In this document: positions 1 to 12,000 of the stretch, piece after piece
Layout: each line of letters starts with the position of its first letter
Position numbering within the stretch: position 1 is the first letter of the stretch
NCBI RefSeq assembly: GCF_036324505.1
Contig: NC_086368.1
Coordinates: forward strand, 9,799,421 to 9,863,420
DNA length: 64,000 bases
Direction of reading: 5' to 3'
Source: Eleginops maclovinus
Taxonomy: Eukaryota; Chordata; Actinopteri; Perciformes; Eleginopidae
Notes under the pieces: generated by a model
What the model saw: the letters and a program-made list of their open reading frames with translations, nothing else
Told to the model about the DNA's origin: nothing
The model's database searches: none
Program-made: the position numbers and the translations under genes

Positions 1-89
1 TAATGAGGCTGGGTGCCACTGTGACAACCTGGCACGCAGTAACTGATGATGCAGTGTTGGACAGGAAAGGAAAAAATAAAGCTGCTTAC

Positions 90-119
90 CTTGAAGAGAG
101 AAGTGCTGCCTCCTAAACA
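90..119 (-). other. Possible 30-nt exon of an unidentified minus-strand gene
   Basis: On the minus strand a pyrimidine-rich tract ending in CAG (120-122) is followed by 30 nt and a strong GTAAGC donor (from 89 downward). The interval has a length divisible by three and no stop in one frame, but it is too short to recognise. An inverted CCAAT box (ATTGG, about 437-441) lies upstream on the same strand, so this could be a 5' untranslated or small coding exon of the next gene beyond the left edge. That reading is an inference. Confidence 0.25.
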
Positions 120-3100
120 CTGAGTGGAAGCAGAGAACAAGGTCAGATATGCAGGAAGAAAAAAAAATCTTAACAATCTGCACTTTGGTTCATCCCACTC
201 TTACAAGACATCTCAAAACCCCAGAGGCAGAAGGTCCCAGTTTAACTGGGGGTGTTTCTGTCCTAAAAGCAGACACTCTGAGACTTTTCTTGGCTCAAGG
301 TGCTGCTGACGTTTGCTCAGATGAGGCAGAGAGCAGAGGAAACACTCACACAGATTAACATTGTTCTAACACACTGAAATCAGCACAGGCATCAGAGCCG
401 GTGCAGTTCCACTGCTGTATTTCCCGGCACTGTTCGCTCATTGGCTGAGGAGCTACTCAATAAAAACTCTGCTTGTCATCAATTGGGTATAGAGGGGAGG
501 GGGTAAGATTTTCTGTGGCGCACTAACAACAGTGCTCCTCCTCTTTTCTTTCTTGCTCCATCACTTTTTTCCCTCAGTAAAGGCAGCTAGGGAGTGCTGA
601 GCTTTGAAAATTAGCAGGAGGAAAGGGAGGAAGATGGCGAGGGGAGGGAGGAAAGTGAGGGGGGGAATCGATGAGTGTTGAATGGAGAGGTGAAGATGGT
701 GACCGACAATCTGCAGAGCTGCTTTTTAGGTCCTCCTTGTGTGTCCCTACTGCAGGAGCTCTGCAGGCACCTGAGTGCAGTGAGGTGTGAGGACCAGAGA
801 GGATAGAAGGAGGGGGGGTGGGGGGGCTGTGTGTGGGGGAGTTACCGGTCTGCTCGGGCTGGTTTTGCTGCAGTAAAGAGGCAGGCAGACCACAGATGGG
901 AAGTGTTTTTTTTTTCTGTATCTTTCTCCCCAGCAGCAGTTGCTGTAGAGCTCCAGCAGACTCAGTAGCATAAAAAAGGCAACTAGTTCCTCCCTTTCTT
1001 GTTTACAGGCATCCATCATGTAACTGGTGAATAATTTAAAACAGCAGAAAGTGGGATGAGCTGCAGGATTGATGGATCACTGCTACTGCCTCATTAAGGA
1101 TGATGGCACATAACAGAGCTGTCTAATTAAAGAAAAAGTAGATGTCAAGCAGGACTCGCACGGTGTATTAATGCTGCCCGTAGACACAATATGTCAATAA
1201 CTTGACATTTCACATGTTTTTGATCATTTATTTCAGGATTTGGTTATGTTATATGATGATCAAACATAAAAAAATGAAATGTTCCTCTTTTGCCCTCAAC
1301 AGAACCTATCTGCAGCTAAAAGTGACTGGGATATAATTAGTTTTCAGGTATTGGGTCATAAAGAAGTAGCAGATAATGGCACTTACAGAGGATAACCAAA
1401 GCGGTCACACAAAATTATTAGTTTTGTGACATTTCTTTCAGGATTTGGACAAAAGATGTAGTGAAACATACTTGTTGGAACATATTTGTTCTCGTTTTAA
1501 TTTCCTTCCAATTTAACAACTCACTGCTTCAATTTAATTAAACAGACTTAATGAGGTCTCATTCTGCCATCTGAAATCAATGGACTACCTGACTCATACA
1601 CTGGACAGATGGGGAGAGCCACATCACACTGCAGGTTTCTCCAGGGAAATCCATACGGTAAGTGGCTGGTTTGTGGGAATCACTGTTTACCTCAGCTACT
1701 GTGGAGCAGTGTGAAATATACAAAATATAATCATCTCAAAACATGAAAAAATGCCTTAAATTTTACATAACAGTATCACATCTTCAGATCACCTTTACTG
1801 CACAAGCCTAAGCAAATGAAAAGTGTCCTGCAGCTGATTTAGCAGCGCAACATTTGTTGATGAAAAGCAACGACAGGGCAGCAGTGTGAGTGCCAGTTTC
1901 ACCATTACACTTATTAAACCTTCTGGGAATGTTGCCAAAATCTCTGCAGCAAATAGTAGCCAGACTCCCTTCAAGAAGGACACAGCAATTCATTGCGTTA
2001 CCCTTGACATAACTGAGGCAGGCTGTGCTCAGTGCATTACCAACGATTAGACCACCACATGAGTCAGAGATGCTGCATCACTGAAACGTCCTGCCTCTTT
2101 ATGAACTTTCCATCCGGCTGTGCTCATTAGCTTCCCGCTTAAGGGGGGAGTGGTGATAGAAATGTTTTGATGGAATTCAGCCAGAGGATATTTTGAGATG
2201 CCTTGTGCTGGACTTAATAGCAATAAATGATAATAAATGAAACAGAAACACAGATAATTCAGGATAGAGAAGATTATAGGTGAGCCTGAAGCTCCTTTCA
2301 TAAAGGTGAACCAGGAAGACTAATGAGTTTCAATTATAACATTTAAATAAAATACTTAAACATAAAAAATTACAGTAATAAAGCAATGCTAGCTGCTCCG
2401 GGGATGCTAACATGCTAATGGCTGCTCTTGCTTAGCGTCACACATTGTTGTTTCTATCCCTCTTGACCTTTGTCAGTAGTGTTTTACTGAATCATCACAC
2501 AATCTTAAATAGATAAGCTACTCCACCCACTCTGTGTGATCAGGTGTGGGACAATTATTATCCTGTTCCTCAATAATTAACGGCATGACCAATATTTCTC
2601 TTTTCTTTGTAAAAAAAAAAAAAACTTAAGAAGACTATTGTGACATATCTTTTCTCAAGACACAATTTTCCAAAGCATGAATCTGATAGTTTGCTGAGCA
2701 AAAGTTTTCTTTGAAAAACAAGTGTGTTAACAGGCTTGTGTTTGCTAATTAGCACTGACCACAAAGTAAGCTTCAGTTGATGGGAAAATCATATTTTTGT
2801 CATAAACTAACGTATTGGATGCATATACTGGATGATGATTCAGATGATAACCAAAGTACCCTTCATTCTGAGGGGGACATGTCTACTGTAAGTGTATAGG
2901 ATGTAATACCAATCAGTGCAGTAGCTGTTAGCTTTATGTTTGCGCCAAAAACAGTTAGCTAAGGTTAAAGGACTTAGACTTATTTTTCTGGGGATCATGA
3001 TCATCTGTGCAATTCATCTTATACTGATTAAATATTTTAGTCTGGAACAAACAAACATTGTGGGCACTAGAAAACTTGCATATTTCATAAATCTGCTCAA

Positions 3101-3601
3101 ATTAAACTCAAACACAAAAATAAATTTTAAAATAAACCCAAGTAATGAAAACCAGAGACAAAGAAAAATAATGTTAATATTACCACCAGTTAACAGAAAA
3201 TGACTCACTAACTTTTAAGTTAAAGTGTTTAAAGTTAATCACCATCCTACACTATACGTCAGTAAAATAAATCATAGTTGTCATTGGAGGTTTGAAACCT
3301 TCTCAGTGCAGGACCTAAATTAGACAGAGTCTCTTGCTCCATGACCCTATTGCAGCATGTCAGCATCCAGGGAGCACCATAAGTAGGGCTGAGACCCATT
3401 ATGGCTCCAAGCCCACAGGTTAAAGCAGAATGACACAAATTGAGCAAGTTTAAAGCTTACAATGGTAGAAATATCTGGTCAAAATTTGTTAATCAAATGT
3501 AAGTTAACCATGTTGATCTTCCTTTTCTTTTTTAGAGGTAGAATCCATGTATGTGCTTGCTCTTTCAATCCTCGCTTTAACTGTCACTGTTCACATGTAA
3601 C

Positions 3602-3616
3602 ACCAGAGGGCGCCAC
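3602..3616 (+). promoter_or_regulatory. CTCF-like motif
   Basis: The sequence caccagagggcgcca resembles the CTCF core CCACCAGGGGGCGC with one changed base. Occupancy cannot be judged from sequence. The site lies between mybph and the next gene to the left. Confidence 0.3.
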
Positions 3617-3875
3617 ACTCACATGGATTGTAAAGCTGGGTCACTCACCATGCGGATCGCTTCCTAACTTTCTCTACAGAAACTCTAGTGGTGTATCCCG
3701 GAAAAAGTGTATTGTCAAACAAAATCTGTAAACAAAATATGAACATGGTCATGTGAGGGAGGGAAACGTTGTTGTTTGATGCTTTGAAACACTGATTAAG
3801 AATAAACTCTCCACTTCTATTTTCTCCCCATTTTCCTTTGTGGTTTCTAAATCAATCTTTATTTTTTTTTCTAAA

Positions 3876-3912
3876 GAAACGACTGGTAAAAGCACATTTT
3901 ACCAGTCGTTTC
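3876..3912. repeat. Perfect 16-bp inverted repeat, 5-nt loop
   Basis: Arms 3876-3891 and 3897-3912 (gaaacgactggtaaaa and its exact reverse complement) flank the loop gcaca. No terminator-like T run or transposon ends were seen around it. Confidence 0.85.
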
Positions 3913-5909
3913 CCAACTAATCAGAGCGAGGTGAAGGTTTATGTTGTCAGCCTCTGTGTCAACCCCTGTGTCTCTTTAACCTGGATCTCTCTGGCATCCT
4001 GTTCTGCATCACTATGCCAATAACTCCAAATCCAAATAGCTACAAGATCAGGATTACAGACTGGTATGAATATTATGGAAGTTTTGGCATACTGTGACGT
4101 TCATGGGTTATTACGAGCCAGATGAATAGAGAGCTGCCTCCAAATTAAACCTGGGTGCTGCCACTGAGGCTACACGAAGCTGAGTGTTACTTTAGGGGGG
4201 AAATGTAATCAACTTGGAGATACAGTAGCTTTCTGCTCAAGAGCTGCTTGTCAGAAAACTACGTGAAGCAGTGTTTAATGCATCTTATATAAAAGTATAG
4301 GCTACTGTGAAAGTATTTATTTCTCTACTAATTACAAAAGGAGTTTCCTTTAAAACCCAAGTAAATATCAGTTTATTATCCACTTATTATTGGAGGATTT
4401 ACTCATTGTAAATATTGTATTGTCTACATGTCTGAGATAAATGTCTCTAGTTTACTTTTTATTTTACTGATTTAACTGATTGCAAAAGGACATTCTATGG
4501 AACTTCATGCAAAACTAAAAGGGAACATCATCACATTTTTGAACTCCAGCATTAGCTAATTTAAACAAATAATCAATATTAACCAAAACTATGGTATAAT
4601 AAAATGTATATAAATTAAATGCAAGATTGCAACTTTTTAAAGCATTTTATTAATTTATTATTAAAACTGTGCATACAGTATATGTTATGGTATTTAGAAT
4701 TATTATTGTTATGTGAAGAACAATATAAAGTTGTATTGTTACCCTTTTCATGGTGATGTTAATTTAAAGAACACACTGCATTGAAAAAACAAAACAAAAC
4801 CAGAAATAAAATTATTTATTGATATAAACACGTAGATGTTAAAAGAAGTTCTCCTAACAAGTCTTGGTGTACACCTAGTTAGACTGACAAGAGGATCATT
4901 TAGTTACCATAGACAGTATCGTTGGGAAAAAGCAGACTGTGGACATGGATGTGGACTTAATAATGTAGAGAACGATAAAGGCATAAAGTGACACAATTGT
5001 TCATCATAACACAGGGTAACACTCGTCAAGAGGTCACAGGCAACAACCCTTCGATAGTGTGGTCACCGGCCATATATACATGTTCTTCCAGGGATCCAGC
5101 ACCTTCCTGTTAAATAAATTATTTAAATGAACTGTTAATTGTGTATTGCTTGATTTGTGTTTTAGTATATTTCCATAAATTAAGTGTAGTGTGGGTTTAA
5201 GGGGCAAGACATTGTTCATGACAGTTTTAGAAAGGCTAAAAGTGTCACGCACCTTATGCTGCAAAGGCCTCATTCCTTCTGCTCCTAATTTGGGTGCGCA
5301 ACAGATGAACAAATTACAACAACCACAACAACAACAACAGGTGTTAAAAAGGAGTTGGCACTGTAATATATAGACAGCAGAGAATCAGAATTGCTTAAAA
5401 AATAAAAGAAAATAAGTATTTTTATTCAATAAATTCTGTATTTTTTAAAACCTATGTATGAATCTGTTTTAAAAATAGTGTTATCTAGCAATTTTCTTAT
5501 GTTGGATTGTATACACATACATGAATAGACAGATTAAAGGTCCAAAAATGTTCAAAGTGTTAGTGTGGAGGGTGTAACCTGCAAATAAAATGCTGGATCT
5601 CACTATTGCTGCTGCTGAGTCGTGGAAATGTGACTACAGTGAGCCAACTTGCCGAGTACACGACGAGCCTTCAGAGATTTAATTTATGGGAGCTACCTCT
5701 AGGACTCTTTCAGTGGCAGGAGCAACCTTTTCCAAGTTTAGTGCCCTCCATGTATGGAGGGTAAATCACGGCGAGAGCAGATGTCACCTCAGGACTCATA
5801 TAGATCAACCTATCCAAAGCATCCAGTTTAATGTTCTCAAGATTTTATTGCCTTCAAAGCATTTCCCATATAATCATGCTGTGCTACTAAACAAAATACA
5901 ACTTTACTC

Positions 5910-6006
5910 GAAAATATAATAAAATCAGAGTTTATTCTCATGTATATTTTACAAGGTTGGCCCTTTGATTTGATGATGTCTAACCTGTGAGAATGTGAAT
6001 GTTGAC
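5910..6006 (-). other. mybph: mybph 3'UTR and poly(A) signal
   Basis: Below the mybph stop codon an AATAAA on the minus strand (TTTATT at 5931-5936) would place cleavage near 5910-5915, giving a 3'UTR of about 95 nt. A second AATAAA at about 5846-5851 is a possible alternative. Confidence 0.6.
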
Positions 6007-6038
6007 TTATTTCTTCTCTGAATCTGGAACCGCGATCT
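6007..6038 (-). CDS. mybph: mybph last coding exon
   Basis: The acceptor TTTTTAACAG precedes 32 nt. With the C carried over from the previous exon they encode [10 protein letters not shown] and a TAA stop (6007-6009). This short hydrophilic tail follows the final Ig domain, where MyBP-C and MyBP-H proteins normally end. Confidence 0.85.
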
Positions 6039-9000
6039 CTGTTAAAAATAAAGACATAAATGTTAATACACATACTGGCAAAGCCAATACCTCAATTGAA
6101 AAAAAAATGTTTGCATCCATAATTGGTTAAATTAGTTTCTTTAATGTATATTGTTGAGCTCTTGACTTACGTTTGACCTCCAGCTTGCAGCTGACAACTG
6201 CCTCTCCGTGACTGTTCTTGGCTTTGCAGGTGTACACACCACCATCAAAGTTACCGGGCTTACGGATCTCCAGAGAACAGATACCCTGGACGCAAATCTG
6301 CCTGTACTTTGGGTCTTCTCCAATAATCATCTGGTTCTTCATCCAAATAACCTTGGGCTGTTGAAAAAAAAACAGACTTAAGTGAGCAAAAACATGTTGC
6401 ATTTGTACTTTTTTCACAACCATTAGCTCACAAACTAACAAGCACCCATTTTGTTCCTATTTATAGTTGTGTTTCATGGCTTGAAAAAGCATTTTGATTG
6501 AAGTGGACACAGCACACACCCTGTTTTGGGGTTTTAACGGCACTGACATGGTGAGGACCACCTGGGGCCCCATAAGGGAATGTTACACATGTGACCCCGC
6601 TGATCTGTCGCACTCCCCTCCTCCTCCTTTTGCTCCAACTCTTCTCCTCTTCAGGAGAAAAGAATACATTTTCTATCCTTCTCATCAAGACTCATCTACA
6701 CCACTGTGCTTTTGTTGAGCAGGTGGGATTTGGAGCATAAACAGGAAGCAAGAGCCTCAGACAGAAAGGCTAACAAGGACGGGATCCCACACATTCTCCA
6801 CTCCAGCACACTGACAGGGAAGGATGAACGAGTGAGGGAAACTCTCAATACATTCACTCACCACCTACATAATGGTTATTCATCTGCTGACAAGTGGCAC
6901 CATGGGTGTGAAGGAAACAATGAGTGCAAAATTGTTCAGAAGTTTAAAATAACAACTCGGATTCATCACAAATGATACTGTTTTAGACCTCCAGGTATCC
7001 AGGCAGTCATTTGTTTCCATTAATCCCTCAATATTATATATGAAAATCATCCTTCAGGGACCTAATAATATAGATAATTCATTAAAGCAAGCTTTAGCCC
7101 ATTCTCTCCATCTGTATTTGTCAAATTTATGTTGCAGTAGCTTATTTTGTATTTCTGCCTCGGTTCTGTATAAAATTACACTCAGATTTGGTCATTCAAC
7201 ACACTGAATTTATAAGCTACATTTTGTGGACAAACTATGAGCAAGCAGAGGTAGTAGGTATTCTACATTTAAATGTAGAATTTAAATGTAGAATACATTT
7301 AAATGTAGAATCTGTCGATCAACAGAGTTCAACGGCTGGATGTTGTTGCTAAAGTTGTGTAACTGCTGGATGATACTGGTCATAGATAAAGATTTTGTAC
7401 TGTGAATGTACCCTTGGCATTCCCCTGACGGAGCACAGAAGCTTGGTGCTGTAGCCGACGGTGGTGGCTCTGTCGGTCAGAGAGGTGGTGAACTTTGGCG
7501 GCTCGGTGAAGTCGCGCTCCTTGAACTCGGGAGGTTTGTAGTCAATGCCTGGAGGGAAGAAACAGAAACAGACATGAAGCATTTAATACACTGAATGGGA
7601 ATAGAGTATTTTATTGTTCTGTGATTTTTAAACATGCTCATCTCAGTTTCTCCAACAGTTCTTTGAAATATCCAAGTTTCTTTTTCTTGTTTTTCCCCCA
7701 ATGGAATTAAAAAAGTAAATGGTGGGTAGCACACTTGGATTCAATAATAAATATATTGTTCAGTTGTATTATTATAACATATTTGGAAATTTGTTTAATT
7801 ATAATTTCATCGTTTTCATTATTTTATAGAAGACAAAATCAATCATTTCCGATATTATCTGATTCCATCTTAAAACAATAAAAAGAAAAATGTGTTGTTT
7901 CAACTCTGGGAAGTTGTGATGGCCATATTTGGAATTTTAATTGACTTAACCATTATCTATTACTTAAAGTATTAATCGTTACTAAATAAAGTATTCTTAA
8001 TTTAATCGATAATGAAAATAATCCGTAATTGTCGCACTTTGATCTAATAATCTACGCTCTAAGATTAATGCAAGAGCTTTCTGAGTTTTAAAGTCTACCT
8101 AAAGTGGAGACCAATTTCCATGACTTAATGTGAAATTATTGGGCTGAGTTAAAAGCCTACTAGTAGATGAAGCACTTTTAATACAGCATGAGTGCTACTA
8201 AAACTGTCCAAAACTAAATTGGAAGGCTAGGGTAGTTACAATGACATGATAACTGAAAATCCCCCATTAGAAATGTCAATGAAAGTAAAGAGTAATGTGT
8301 GCATCTGCCTTTAATTTGGACCCTCTACAATATGTAAGAGGTTTTTCCCTGGCCTATGATCCACCTCATCGTCAAATTTAATAAAAAAAAAATCAGGCCA
8401 ATCAAACTGAACACATAACTCCCTCAGTGGATGCGATGGGTGAATTCTCTGTGTTTTTGTCCCTGCTGGGCGATGAACTCACCAATCTTCACAATTGAGG
8501 CTTCCTCCTTTGCAACTGTAGCCTCCTCGCTAATTCCACACTTGTTTTCAGAAAACACTCTGAACTTGTAGGTGTTGCCCATGATGAGGTCAGAGATGGT
8601 GGCATTCATTCTATGGTAATGATCCATGACAGTGAACCAGTCCTGTGGACACATCAGGAGGAAGGATTTACTATCAATAAAGAGCACTTTTTTCTGCCCT
8701 TGCACACACACTGCCTTCATAGTGAAAACTTACTCCGGTCTTTTTGTCGGACTTCTGAACGGTGTAGCCTGTGATCTCTGTGTTTCCGTTGTCTTTGGGT
8801 GCAGTCCACTCAAGAGCAACATTGAAGCCCCAGGTATCTGTAACCTTCACACTGGCGGGAGGCCCTGGCAGCTCTGGGAACAGCCAAAAAACAAGTTTTA
8901 TACCAACAGTTTTTATATTTAACTCACAAAACTATTTATTTAATACATTGTAATGATAATAACACATTTCTGAATTAAAGCTTCATGCAGTTGCAGTTCA

Positions 9001-12000
9001 GTAAAATATTTTGATAATGCTTTAAAAGCACTATAATAATCATAATGTGGTAAAAAGAAGTAGTGAAATTATTAGGATATAGGCAGATTCAATAAGTTAG
9101 AAGTCAATAAAAGAGTTCATTATTATTTTTAAGTAAAGTCAAACACCAGCAGTTATGACATGTATTATGATATCTGACCTAATGTCATTATACATTCATT
9201 TATGTTGTTATGAATATTTATGACTGCTATAAATTTAATATTAAACAGCTATATGTAGATAAGAATGCATCCTAAGTAGGTTTTCCCCTGCGGTACACAA
9301 CATTAAATCTTCCACGTTCTTTTCCCCTGTATCATCATTTCCTCTTCCAAACGTTTTGCTCACCAACGATCTGCAGGATGAGCTGAGCCTTGTCCTCAAA
9401 GTCGTCCACCTTCACACACATCTCGTACACACCGGAGTCATCCCTCTCGGACACACGGATGAACAGGATGCTGTCTCTCTCCGAGCTGCGGATGTTCACC
9501 CTCTTGGTGTCCAGGGGCTGCCCGTCCTTGGTCCAGGAGACCACGGGTTTGGGTTTGCCCTGGTTAAAAATCACACGGGCCCGGGTCATTCATCTGTACC
9601 CGTAGGTAGATTTGGTTTGCAGTAAAGAGACAAAGTACCCATAACACACAGCGTTTCAAACAACACAGAGAACAAACTCATATTTTTTTTAAGTAGCCCA
9701 GGCTGCAGCACATTAAAAAGAACTACAACTGAAATACAAAATCTAATAAATGAATGAATAAACCAAAAAAATGAAATAAGGAGGAGTGCTGTATTTTTAT
9801 TCATGATGCATTTACAGGAATGACACATTGATCTTCAGCTTACCGAGAAGGGGATGGTCAGGTTGATCTTATCTCCAACATGAGCCACGTATCTCTGCCT
9901 GAGGTAGCGCGGCAGGCGGACCTTGGGACGATCTACAAGAAACACCAATGAATAGTTATTAGAGTATCAGTGGAGGATCAGTTCAAAAAGACAAAATGAG
10001 AGCTAGGATCTGTCGAGAGATTTCTGGAGTGAAACAAAAGGATTTTTTTTTTTTTGTGACCTGCAAATTTTGAAGAAATCGATAAACCTACTGAGCAGAT
10101 CTGAGCCTGTTTAAGCCAAGGACTTTTCAATGGTGCCATCAGTGTGTCTTCCCTGGTTGTAAAAGTAACCCTTTTTTAAAGTTCTTTATCTCTTAAGCTC
10201 TTTATCTGTCCACAGGGGGATGCAAACCTGTCATTTTTCATTGCCATGATGGGTTAAAGGTGCAACGAAAAATAAAAAAGTAAGAATAGATTATATGAAG
10301 GTCAATAAATGGAGAAGCACATAATATTTAGGACAGGAGCTACAGACTGGACTACGGAATAGTTAGTTTTTGTGTATGTGTATGTTTGTATCATTATATG
10401 CTATTTTCTGTGCTACTTTTTAATGTTTAAAGTATTTGAATTATTTGCAAGTTGGTTTATGTTGCAATCTTTTTTCAAATAAATACTGTATTCATTTCCT
10501 TAACATTTATTGTTTTATCTAGTTTTTTTGTCAGATATTTACTCAAACTCACCTTGAAAACTATAACTGTGTTTTAATTGACCCTTTTTCAATTGTTTTT
10601 TTCTTCCCCAGTTTAATGTTATGTGTTGTCCAAAATGGACGATTGCCTTCTAAAATCAAATGAAGTTCAAATAACACAGTACATTGAAGTGTCAGAGGTG
10701 AAAATTTCAGGTTGGGAATATAAAGATGTATAACAATTTAATAGAGGGGGGGGTGGCAAAGTTCCCGAAAGACCAGGTGCTATCGTGGTGTCCCTGAGCA
10801 AGGAGCACTAAGCACCGTTCCCTACACTGCTCCCGGGGCGCTGTGCATAATGGCAGCCCACTGCTCCTAACACTAGGATGGGTCAAATGCAGAGACCTTT
10901 TTAAATTTCCCCTCTGTGGGACGAATACAGGGATTCTGAATATCAGACATGAGGTACCCTGGTGGCTCATCTCTACGTATTACCTTGTATGAAGCGCCTA
11001 AATCTTCATAAAAAGAAAATCAAGAGGATAGTTAGCCAAAGTGACACTTGAAATCATACATAAGCCCCCCCGGCTCATTTGTAAAAGTGATTTGTTGAGA
11101 AGCACCACCTGCTGAGTTCAGCATAGCAACATTTGTCCTAACTCTAAATAAAGAAGCGCTCTGGAGTATATCAGCTCGCCTCATGACGCACCAACCGATC
11201 CTTCAGTAACTCACATGAGAATGCACTAAAAGCAGGAAATAGTTAAGCAGGAAAGCAACTTGTGCGTGAACATTACCTGGATCAAACATTATTTGGTTTA
11301 AAAAAGTAAAAGAGTGATGTGATGCTAAAATGTTTATTAGAGCATATAGTACACAGCATATTAGGTGTCTTATCACTTCATTAAGAGAGGATTAACCTTA
11401 ATGAACATTCCCCCTGTAAAGTCCGTGGCATGTTTTTAAAATAAACAGCGAATCTCTGGAAGCGTCATGAGACTTGGGTGTCACCTGAGAAGTGAGCTCA
11501 AAGTGAACCCACCCCCACCCACTGGAATTTAGCATCTCCCCCCCCCCCACCTGCTCGCCTCTCAGATCATTTGTCACCATCGATCTGGCAGGGCAGCCTG
11601 ACACTCCATCAGCATGAGTCATGACAGGGACCACAATACAATGCCAAGCCCTTCTTAGAGAAAAATTTGTGTTAATAGCAGCGACATCCCAGCTATTCTT
11701 TCACAAAGCTTTGTGTTAATTTTCTCGGAAACCATTCATGAGTTGTTGCAAAACATGCTGGCCCCCCGGTGAATATGGACGTGACTTTTTAAATATTACC
11801 AGTTCGGCTGGATCATGTTTCTGTCCCTCCCTGCTCGGCTCTCCATTACTCGTAAGGATGATTTGGAACTGAGCCAAACTAACGCTGCTCGTCCTTTTAA
11901 AGCCCTCTGGGGCCCATCATCATTTCTACCACAAATCATTTTAGATGTAACGTTTATAATTAACACTTTTAAGTGTAGGGCTTCTGTAAAACCTCTCTAC

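Larger units (their letters stand above)
120..5900. other. Intergenic stretch, no gene supported
   Basis: About 5.8 kb of AT-rich sequence without a reading frame that looks coding. The 540-700 part is strikingly purine/pyrimidine-biased (GGAGGAAAGGGAGG type). An ATG in a good context near 634 opens only about 15 codons. The stretch contains a perfect hairpin at 3876-3912, a CTCF-like motif near 3602-3616 and a short CAA-rich run near 5318-5340. Confidence 0.5.

Noticed and set aside
634..680. ATG in good context (aagatggcg) near 634 on the plus strand
   Set aside because: Only about 15 codons follow before a stop, and no donor site was found to extend it.
7246..7258. gaggtagtaggt matches the first part of let-7
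   Set aside because: Only 12 bases match, the following bases diverge, and the downstream palindrome does not form a proper let-7 hairpin with this strand.
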